A DNA stretch of 64,000 nt from assembly GCF_032884065.1 (NCBI RefSeq), contig NC_088883.1:31258568-31322567 (forward strand). Reading direction: 5' to 3'. The stretch is from Artemia franciscana. Its lineage: Eukaryota; Arthropoda; Branchiopoda; Anostraca; Artemiidae. Of the stretch, positions 55,530 through 64,000 are shown one piece after another. The translations under genes were made by a program, and so were the position numbers. Below the pieces are notes generated by a model. It ran no database searches. It was not told the DNA's origin and saw only the letters and a program-made list of their open reading frames with translations. The first letter of the stretch is position 1, and each line of letters opens with the position of its first letter.

Positions 55530-56580
55530 TATAATATACTGCTAACAACTCACTTTAGCACAAAGTCACCCAAAGTCATCTCAGCTGTGCATGTTCCTGC
55601 TCTACCCCAATCTATTACAAGCCTCACTTTTTACCCTTTCCAAAGAAGTTCCAATTTTCATTAAGTCTTTTCTTATGACCTCTCCACTCCATTTAGTGTT
55701 GACCTGTATTTTGCTTGGCCCCAGATTGATGGCCAAAACCACAATCTTTAGCGGTCTGTCATCCTTTTGTTTGGAAAATATATCTTGGTCATCCCAACTT
55801 TTTCCTTATTGTAGCTTAAGAATGGGACATAGAACAACATCTTCAAATCAGCTTGCTGTGTGAAATACAGTCAGTAAAGCAAGTACTCAAAACTATTGAT
55901 GAACAATTACTTTAGAAAGTATTTAACAAACCTTGGCCTGTCTTCTGAAATGTTCATATTTCAGAATCATATTTAACTGCTGTCATTACTGTAGCTTCCA
56001 ATATTCTACTCTTGGCTTGCAGACTTGTCTTCCTATTCTTCCAAATTTTTTTCAAATGTGAAAATACACACTAAGTCTTGCCTATTATACTTTTCAAATC
56101 TTATCCTGTATCCACCATTTTTGTTAATAATACTATTCAGGTAAGTGAAACAACAATGAACCTTTGTGTTACTCTACATCAACCCTTCACCTTTATTTAT
56201 TCCTAGTCTAAGCAACCTAGCCTTCTTAATTTCAATATTTTTGAACATATTCTTGTACCCTGAACTCTCAAAATCTCCAAAACTTTACTTGTTTTGCTGA
56301 CATTTTTTATCCAGGACACTTATAACATTTGTGTAATCTGAATCTAAAAGAGTTTTAACTTCCCATTTGATTCCATGCTCTCTCATAGCCTTTGGGGTAT
56401 TCCTTAGGACAAAGTCTATCAAGATGATTCATGTAAATGAGGATATAAGACAACCCTACTTAACTCCTGATTCAATACATAATGAGCTACTAACCTCATT
56501 TTGTATCTTAACCACAATATGAAGCCATTTTGGGTCAACCACTCAAACACTAGATGGCGTTGATGGTTTTCCTTTTGATA
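55530..56580 (-). pseudogene. Old RTE-like LINE, RT to 3' end, heavily decayed
   Basis: The minus strand reads GCLISSFT-MNHLDRLCPKE-type sequence near 56470-56400, 'MREHGIKWEVKTLLDSDYTN' (YADD changed) near 56390-56330, then LKKIWKNRKTSLQAKSRILE and ATVMTAVKYDSE near 56060-55960, MTKIYFPNK- and LKIVVLAINLG-type sequence, and a 3' end TGAGTTGTTAGCAGTATATT at about 55535. Many stops and indels mark an ancient copy of the family seen young at 53.2 kb. Confidence 0.75.
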
Positions 56581-59297
56581 CTAGTTTAGTTTAGAAGTAT
56601 CTTTTTGAGACTTGCTGAGCTATGGTATCTCACTGAGGAAGCTTTATAGAAAAATAAAGAATAGAACAACAAGAAAAATGAACCAAGACTGATAGGAGTT
56701 GTTTGTATATACTGTCAAAGAAAAAAAGATTCATTTTCTCATGAAAAGCCAAATTGCATAATGCAATCATTTCAAGATTTATTTGTTGTTGTTTTTTATT
56801 CCAGTTGGAAAAAATGCTCATGATTTTGAGTTTCACATCTGATTCTTTGGGCTGTTGCTATGTGGGCAAATTGTATACAGAGGCCAGGTGACGCAAAGAG
56901 CTTGAAAAAGTGGCTTAGTTTCTATCTACCTAGAAAAAAGTAGCCTCCAGAAGCAGCCAGAGTTGAGGAAGGTGGACTATAAAAGTTCTATTCACTACCT
57001 TTGAATACCTTATCATCATCATTAACCTCTGAAAGTCCTTGATATCATGAAGAGAAGGCTGAATCTCTTTACAAATTTTTTTCATCAATTGATTTACTCA
57101 TACCAAAAGGTGTCTTAAACTATGCTAGTAAGATTAAAAATTCCACAGATGTAAAGTAAGACAACAATTAAATGCAAGCTGGAGCATGTTAGATAGTATT
57201 TAAAGCTAAGTATATAGAACTGGTGGCGTACACTTTGCATCATGACTGCCATTGCTTCCTGCTTTGTAGCAAGCTTTTAGTGTTGCTTCCAACATGATAT
57301 GAGCCAGACCTATGTTGTGGAAGCCTTTCTCTTTACTGCATTCTTTAGATGTTCCACTCAACCAGAAGAGCATCCCAATTTATTGCTTCTGCTTATCCAT
57401 TTCTTTCTTTTTCATGAAAAGTCTGAATATATCTCCTGCTTCTTCAGCTCAATCTCAAGATGATCTGGCAAGACACATCAGCTTATTGTGAATGGCTCTG
57501 GGTGCTCCTCATAATAGTTCAGTTCAGTTTATTAACATCAAAATAAATGGACAGCAATAACTCTCTACCCCTACAAGGCTCCATGGCCCATTACATAGGG
57601 GTATACACATAGTTGGGGTAGTTACATAGGGGTATGTGCCTATAGTTTGGCACATTGGCAACAGAAGCTTATTGGCAACAAGCGAATGTGTGGTCTGCAC
57701 ATCTGTATGGGAGCTCATCATCAGTGCTGAACAAAAAATACTCACTGCATTTACTTTTTTTTTGCAAACTGACAGAGCTAAGTTGGAACTGAATTTTCTT
57801 GATTAATACTACAGAAATAATAATTGGACAAAATAATTAGTTGAACTCAATTTTTACATTCCTCAATTTCTAGTTCATTGTCCCACCAATAATTATGACT
57901 TAAAAAAAGAAATCAAAATGTTTTTGCTCTTTACTTATCTAACTGTTTTGTGTTTGTCTTGTTATTGTATGGAGAGGGTGATATAGCTATTATGCCTACT
58001 AACTAAAACATAAAATTCTAATCAAACTTTAAATATTTGCAAAAAAATGCTTGAAGTATGAAAAGAAATTTAAAAGTGGCTCAATATACAAAAATACTGG
58101 CATAACATTAATATTGGCTATACATTATTTAAAGAAATTGTTCAGGATTTCAATACATACCAATTGCTTCTTTTTCTCCTAATCTTAGACAAAGGTTTTA
58201 ACTTAGTCAAAGTTCACTTAGTCAACTTCAGTTAAATCACTTTTAACTAAAATTTGTAAGAAATTGTCTTGGAAAATTAAAATAGAACACATATTCCTCA
58301 ACCATAACCATGCTGAGGCTTTAATGGATAATGTTCTTGTGTTTTTTTGTTGTTGTTTTTTTTTAGAGAAAGTTTATAATGTACAAGTGTTTTTTGGTAC
58401 AATTTCACCTATAAAATAGTCTTAAGAACTAGCAATAAAAGAAAAGAAAATTGAGAGCAGAGGAATATCAAAAATGCTTTCATTCTGAAACCTATTGACA
58501 AAAAACAAACAAACAGACCTTTCATAAAAGATAGCAAAGCAGCACATGTTGCTTATGTTCAATATTAGCCTAGGAGTACAAGTCAGGAAGCACATAAATT
58601 TTTACCAGCCATTTTGGTGGAAATTAAGCACTGTTTTTTAAATGTGCACTTTGTATGTTTTGATTTAGGATAGTCACAATACTATTTCCTTTGCTTATTA
58701 TTCTCTCCTATTACGTCCTCCTAGTTCTAATGGTTTTGAATATTTTGTCAAGTTAACTTATGTATTTTATTTTTTTTTCAGACCAGTGTCACTATGTTCT
58801 TGTTTTTCTGCTCTTTTTGTTTTTATGTTTGACTATTGACTATATATTGAATCAAAATCAAGTAATTGTGGGCATCAAGCCATGGCTAATTGTAGAAAAA
58901 GCCAATATAGATAGTCTGATTGAGTGAGAGGTAAACCTAGCATAAGCTCTTATTAGGATTGTATAAAAATGATGTCAGTTCATTTATTAATAGGTAAGTC
59001 TACCTATCATCCATCCAATGCGTCATTCCTAGGGCAGAACTAAGGTAGATAGTCATAAAACTAAGATAGTCATAGAAACTATAGTTTTCCAAGTGTTTGG
59101 TTAAATGGCACAGGTAAATGGTGAGAGTATGACTCTCTTATTGGACCAATACTTGTTTGTTAGGTTTTAGAAAGGCAAGCCTACTTAGGTTTTTTTTGCC
59201 AATTTAACAGTATAGAAATGTTACATTTTGAGATTAATTTTATGAAAATTAAAAAGTGCTAAAAATATGCCCCCTAAAAAGGAGTCACTGTTCTTTT

Positions 59298-60103
59298 TTT
59301 ATGGTCTTTCCATCTCCACTACTGGTCAAAATAAACTTCAACTTTTTGACAAACTATTAACTTTTGAGCATGTTCTTCATTACCAGGGTTGCTGTAGTTG
59401 CTGCAAAATGCAAGCAAACGTCAACCAATTGTAATCAGAATTTCATAAGAAGTTTTCAACAAGACTGTCTAGTGAAAGATTTTAGGATGAGTAACAAAAC
59501 TGGAAACCCCTTGGTGTCATAATTCTGTACACTGGATGTTTGTGCCAGTTTGTCAAACACACTTGGCATTTCTAATGCACTTGGGTGGTGCATCTCCATG
59601 GTCTTTCCATCTCCATGGTCTTTCCATGGTCTTTTCATCGCATTTTTTATGGTCTTTCCATCTCCACTACTGGTCAAAATAAACCAACTTTTTGGCAAAC
59701 TATTAACTTTTGTGCCAGTTCGTCAAACACACTTGGCATTTCTAATGCACTTGGGTGGTGCATCTCCATGGTCTTTCCATCTCCATGGTCTTTTCATCGC
59801 ATTTTTTATGGTCTTTCCATCTCCACTACTGGTCAAAATAAACCAACTTTTTGGCAAACTATTAACTTTTGAGCATGTTCTTCATTACCAGGGTTGCTGT
59901 AGTTGCTGCAAAATGCAAGCAAACGTCAACCAATTGTAACCAGAATTCCATAAGAAGTTTTCAACAAGACTGTCTAGTGAAAGATTTTAGGATGAGTAAC
60001 CAAACTGCAAACCCCTTGGTGTCATAATTCTGTACACTGGATGTTTGTGCCAGTTCGTCAAACACACTTGGCATTTCTAATGCACTTGGGTGGTGCATCT
60101 CCA
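59298..60103 (+). repeat. Compound direct repeat, about 505 and 159 bp periods
   Basis: GGTCTTTCCATCTCCACTAC occurs at about 59304, 59650 and 59809. The long unit (GGGTTGCTGTAGTTGCTGCA through AACACACTTGGCATTTCTAA to GGGTGGTGCATCTCCATG) is complete twice. A 159 bp subsegment is additionally duplicated in the middle. Confidence 0.85.
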
Positions 60104-60105
60104 TG

Positions 60106-60700
60106 TTAGTTGATTCCTGAAGCTTTCAAAGGTGGGTCCAGCAGCAGGAATTGGTTGCATGATTCTTCCACTGTATTCAGAACCTCCAGCTCCTCCCACC
60201 TATGGAATTAGTCAGCAACAACCAACTAACAACTATGTCATCTCTATGTTAGTTGATTCCTGAAGCTTTCAAAGGTGGGTCCAGCAGCAGGAATTGGTTG
60301 CATGATTCTTCCACTGTATTCAGAACCTCCAGCTCCTCCCACCTATGGAATTAGTCAGCAACAACCAACTAACAACTATGTCATCTCTATGTTAGTTGAT
60401 TCCTGAAGCTTTCGAAGGTGGGTCCAGCAGCAGGAATTGGTTGCATGATTCTTCCACTGTATTCAGAACCTCCAGCTCCTCCCACCTATGGAATTAGTCA
60501 GCAACAACCAACTAACAACTATGTCATCTCTATGTTATTTGATTCCTGAAGCTTTCAAAGGTGGGCCCAGCAGCAGGAATTGGTTGCATGATTCTTCCAC
60601 TGTATTCAGAACCTCCAGCTCCTCCCACCTATGGAATTAGTCAGCAACAACCAACTAACAACTATGTCACCTCTATGTTAGTTGATTCCTGCAGCTTAGG
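60106..60700 (+). repeat. 143 bp tandem array, four units and a partial fifth
   Basis: TTAGTTGATTCCTG-AGC begins at 60106, 60249, 60392, 60535 and 60678, all exactly 143 bp apart. Units differ by only one or two bases, so the array is young. The unit end CAACCAACTAAC is the inverted form of its GTTAGTTGATT start. Confidence 0.95.
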
Positions 60701-60944
60701 ACAGTTCTTCACTTAGTTGACTTCTAAATTTTGAAAATTGATTTTGAAGTAAGCACAAGGAAGTAGTAGAAAACATAATAACAATGGGTGTACACAGCCA
60801 AAATTTTAGGGACAGAAAGGGGGCAAGATCTATTGTTTATGGAAGTCTTAAGTCATTTTGGATATTCAGAAAATTTTGCATGTTTGTGTCATGATGAAGG
60901 TCTCTTTATTTTTTTATTTTTTTTATGTATGTATTGAATTCTAG

Positions 60945-61067
60945 GTTGCAGCAAGGACAGCTCCAGTGGCCACAATTGCAGCACGCAAACTTCATGTATC
61001 ATCAGCCAATAATGCTGCTGAAATCTCAGCTGTTCTTGAAGAGAAAATCCTTGGGGCTGCACCAAAG
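60945..61067 (+). CDS. blw: ATP synthase subunit alpha, mitochondrial, coding exon 2
   Basis: The exon has 123 nt, 41 codons, phase 0 at both ends: acceptor …TTCTAG before 60945 and donor GTCTGT after 61067. It reads VAARTAPVATIAARKLHVSS, then ANN, then AAEISAVLEEKILGAAPK. 'AARKLHVSS' is the end of the targeting peptide with its processing region, and 'AEIS-VLEEKILG' is the start of mature subunit alpha, conserved from insects to vertebrates (AEISNILEERILG in fly, AEMSSILEERILG in human). The next exon should open with the DLEETG segment and was not found before 64000. There is no frameshift or stop, so the gene appears functional here. Confidence 0.95.
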
Positions 61068-61184
61068 GTCTGTATCTATTTTTAATTTATGTCTCAATAG
61101 TTTTATGTCATAGAAGTAGCAGCTTTTTTCTTATTTTTGTTAATTCTACCTTAAAATTACGTTTAAAAATCACACTTGTTAGCA

Positions 61185-62120
61185 ATATTATCTTGTTAAG
61201 CCCTTCAGCAAGGTGTTTCCTCTTGCATCATTTCCCCTGTTCACAGTATGTACAACAAGCTCTCGGCTGCCATCCTGATCCCCTCTCCGTTCGGCACTTT
61301 TCCTTCTAAAGAAATGCTGAGTGTCAAGAAAGGCGTACGTCAAGGTGGCAAAACTTCACCATCACTGTTTAATAACGCTGTCATCAAAGCGCAACAAGTA
61401 ATAAAGCCGTCGTGCTTCTTCCATGGGATTAATCTTTCGCTGCTGAACTTTGCTGATGACATTCTTCATGTTTCTCATTCGATATCTTTATTTCAACAAA
61501 ATTACAACTCATTTGCAGCGACATACAAGCAGATTGGACTTTCCTTCAACGAATCTAAAACAGAACTTCTTTTCTTCAATGGTTCAAAAAATGAGCTTTC
61601 AATTAACCTCTCCGTTAAAATTGGCGACATTCTGATTAAGCCCTGTGAGTCCCTTACGTATCTTGCCCTTCCTATTTCTTCTACATTGAAGGACACACGC
61701 TCAGCACTGACAAACCACCTCTGTTCCTGTCTACGAGCGCGGATTACTTGTTGCCAATAAGTATTGTTTCATCCTCTCCTTGCCTGGTTATACAATGCTT
61801 TTACTACCCCCCATCTGCTTGCTGTGGTTCCCTTCTGGAACATATTCATAGCTACCGAAAAGAAAGCCATTTGCAGCGCATTTTACAGATATTCTACGTT
61901 TCTCCTGTGTCTCCCTTTGTGGCACAGCAATGGCGATATCTCCAGGAAATATAAGGTCACCAACCCTTCCATGGCCATAGAGAGAAGAATCTCTGAATTC
62001 AGTACCAACGTTTTAATAGCCAACCACCCCTGGACTACTGTTATTTTATAATATTTGTAGTGGAAGTGTATTTAAATTTTTGTGCTTTTCTTTCTTTTTC
62101 TTTTATATACTCCGTCTTTT
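61185..62120 (+). pseudogene. LINE reverse transcriptase and C-terminal fragment
   Basis: The frame from about 61224 reads CIISPVHSMYNKLSAAI, then VKKGVRQGGKTSPSLFNNAV, LLNFADDILHVSHSISLF (FADD polymerase motif at about 61450-61461) and IGLSFNESKTELLFFNGSKN. After a stop at 61758-61760 it continues in another frame as RYSTFLLCLPLWHSNGDISR and ISEFSTNVLIANHPWTTVIL. These are the RT fingers/palm motifs 'GVRQGG-TSP', 'Y/FADD', 'GL-FN--K-E' and the C-terminal 'FLL-LP-W' block of a non-LTR retrotransposon. The 5' half is missing and one frameshift is clear. Its lineage matches the fragment at 47.4 kb. It lies in intron 2, in the orientation of the host gene. Confidence 0.85.
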
Positions 62121-62156
62121 CCGTTTTTGACGGGTAGTAATTTAATAATAATCATA

Positions 62157-62520
62157 TGAAAGAATCCAGTGTACGCTAGTTAGTGATGATGGGGCTGCAG
62201 GGCATCTGCTGCATCCCATTGAGTGAGCCATGGTTTTGTTGCCGAGTGCTTGTCAAGATTTGAAGCTATCCATTGTTGTTGATCCCATTGTCGTCTTGCT
62301 TAGACCATTCCACAGACTTATGATTTGATTGTAGAAGAAATTGTTTCTTTTTCTTCTTGTGCTTGCAGCACAACTTTGCTGGATGACCTCTGGTACTTGA
62401 TGACCAGGCAGGTTCAAACCTTCAATATCTTTATTGTCAGACTTGAATAACTTATAGGCCATTACCATATCGTCTCTGTGTCTATAGTATGTCAAAGTTC
62501 GTAGCTTCTGGCTCTTCAGT
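62157..62520 (-). pseudogene. 3' end of a CR1/L2-like LINE ORF2
   Basis: The minus strand reads LKSQKLRTLTYYRHRDDMVM, AYKLFKSDNKDIEGLN, then RRKRNNFFYNQIISLWNGLS and SFKSCLDKHSATKPWLTQW to a stop. It has the same block order (YYRHRDDM-YKL, R-NFF------WN-LS, FK--LDKH) as the copy at 45.1 kb but a different sequence, so it is another member of that group. Confidence 0.8.
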
Positions 62521-64000
62521 CTGGCAAATTTTCACCCACTGCGGGTATCATGCACTGAATATTTTGTTAGTCATCTACAGCTTATTGAGTCTAACAATTT
62601 CCAATTTTGGAAATCCAATTAATTACCAGGAAGGGATTTTTAGCAGAAAGTACTGGTTGATTGTTGTGCAACAATTGTGCAAAATACTCCGGGGGTATCT
62701 GCATGTTGTGGATATTCCCTGAGTATGCTGGGGGAATAGGGACCCCAGCTTTTGTGAGAGTGTGCTCTAGAATATCCTGAATTTGTGGCGATAGTAATCT
62801 GTGTTGTTTCTAAAGTTGCAAGAAAAAATCGTTCAATGTCTTTATTGTCAGACTTGAATAACTTATAGGTCATTACCATATCGTCTCTGTGTCTATAGTA
62901 TGTCAAAGTTCGTAGCTTCTGGCTCTTCAGTCTGGCAAATTTTCACCCACTGCGGGTATCATGCACTGAATATTTTGTTAGTCATCTACAGCTTATTGAG
63001 TCTAACAATTTCCAATTTTGGAAATCCAATTAATTACCAGGAAGGGATTTTTAGCAGAAAGTACTGGTTGATTGTTGTGCAACAATTGTGCAAAATACTC
63101 CGGGGGTATCTGCATGTTGTGGATATTCCCTGAGTATGCTGGGGGAATAGGGACCCCAGCTTTTGTGAGAGTGTGCTCTAGAATATCCTGAATTTGTGGC
63201 GATAGTAATCTGTGTTGTTTCTAAAGTTGCAAGAAAAAATCGTTCAATGTCTTTATTGTCAGACTTGAATAACTTATAGGTCATTACCATATCGTCTCTG
63301 TGTCTATAGTATGTCAAAGTTCGTAGCTTCTGGCTCTTCAGTCTGGCAAATTTTCACCCACTGCGGGTATCATGCACTGAATATTTTGTTAGTCATCTAC
63401 AGCTTATTGAGTCTAACAATTTCCAATTTTGGAAATCCAATTAATTACCAGGAAGGGATTTTTAGGAGAAAGTGCTGGTTGATTGTTGTGCAACAATTGT
63501 GCAAAATACTCCAGGGGTATCTGCATGTTGTGGATATTCCCTGAGTATGCTGGGGGAATAGGGACCCCAGCTTTTGTGAGAGTGTGCTCTAGAATATCCT
63601 GAATTTGTGGCGATAGTAATCTGTGTTGTTTCTAAAGTTGCAAGAAAAAATCGTTCAATGTCTTTATTGTCAGACTTGAATAACTTATAGGTCATTACCA
63701 TATCGTCTCTGTGTCTATAGTATGTCAAAGTTCGTAGCTTCTGGCTCTTCAGTCTGGGAAATTTTCACCCACTGCGAGTATCATGCACTGAATATTTTGT
63801 TAGTCATCTACAGCTTATTGAGTCTAACAATTTCCAATTTTGGAAATCCAATTAGTTACCAGGAAGGGATTTTTAGCAGAAAGTGCTGGTTGATTGTTGT
63901 GCAACAATTGTGCAAAATACTCCGGGGGTATCTGCATGTTGTTGATATTCCCTGAGTATGCTGGGGGAATATCCACACCAGCTTTTGTGAGAGTGCACTC
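62421..64000. repeat. 411 bp tandem array, 3.8 units, running out of the window
   Basis: TTCAAT-TCTTTATTGTCAG starts at 62421, 62832, 63243 and 63654, exactly 411 bp apart. Each unit contains on its minus strand a piece of the CR1-like LINE (YYRHRDDMV-YKLFKSDNKDI) fused to about 330 bp of unrelated sequence. Units differ by a few bases; the last has several changes. Confidence 0.95.

Larger units (their letters stand above)
52373..60944 (+). other. Intron 1 of ATP synthase alpha, 8.6 kb
   Basis: Donor GTGTGT at 52373 and acceptor TTGAATTCTAG ending 60944, preceded by a T-rich tract. The intron carries a recent LINE insertion, an older LINE on the opposite strand, two foldback structures and two tandem arrays. 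Between 56580 and 59290 I see no gene, exon or named element. Confidence 0.9.
61068..64000 (+). other. Intron 2 of ATP synthase alpha, incomplete
   Basis: It begins GTCTGTATC at 61068 and has no end in the window. It holds a LINE reverse transcriptase fragment and a 411 bp array that includes part of another LINE. Confidence 0.85.

Noticed and set aside
62489..63955. Four nearly identical 77-codon plus-strand proteins
   Set aside because: These are the 411 bp array read on the strand opposite the LINE fragment; copies are repeats, not a gene family.
1..64000. tRNA or rRNA genes
   Set aside because: No cloverleaf with A and B boxes or rRNA segment was noticed on reading. A dedicated covariance-model scan would be needed to exclude them.

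Overview
This window looks like nuclear DNA from an invertebrate animal, most likely an arthropod. I see no bacterial or viral gene organisation. The evidence is AT-rich sequence, spliced exons with canonical GT/AG ends, many decayed non-LTR retrotransposons and DNA transposons, and several minisatellite arrays. Two host genes can be recognised from short exons, and both resemble their insect orthologues closely. The repeat content would suit a crustacean such as a brine shrimp, but the sequence alone does not prove that.

The left part (1 to about 25.2 kb, minus strand) holds three exons of a receptor-type protein tyrosine phosphatase of the Ptp10D type. In transcript order they are 25249-25130, 19383-19257 and 1631-1525. 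They encode the first extracellular fibronectin-III domain and the start of the second. Splice phases agree across all three exons (0, then 1). The introns are 5.7 kb and 17.6 kb and are full of repeats. The signal-peptide exon upstream and all later exons were not found, so they lie in unresolved sequence or outside the window.

The right part (52.3 kb onward, plus strand) holds the first two coding exons of mitochondrial ATP synthase subunit alpha (blw in Drosophila, ATP5F1A in human): 52307-52372 and 60945-61067. They are separated by an 8.6 kb intron. The two genes point away from each other.

The rest is mostly mobile and repetitive DNA. Family A is a long non-coding element made of modules of about 300 bp, with five copies (10.0-12.5, 13.9-15.6, 20.6-21.3, 28.5-30.8 and 31.3-32.6 kb). 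It has subterminal inverted repeats, a 3' hairpin and insertion between two A/T bases without target duplication, which is the architecture of Helentron-associated rolling-circle elements. Family B is an element of about 1-1.7 kb with a terminal hairpin and an internal foldback (3.0-3.9, 17.5-18.6, 26.6-28.3, 30.9-32.7 interrupted, and 36.2-37.9 kb). There are also remnants of at least three LINE lineages, a decayed hAT transposase (40.8-42.7 kb), small inverted-repeat elements, and tandem arrays with periods of 60, 79, 97, 130, 143, about 300 and 411 bp. The most notable structures are family A, the concerted foldback arms, and tandem arrays that grew inside transposon coding sequence.
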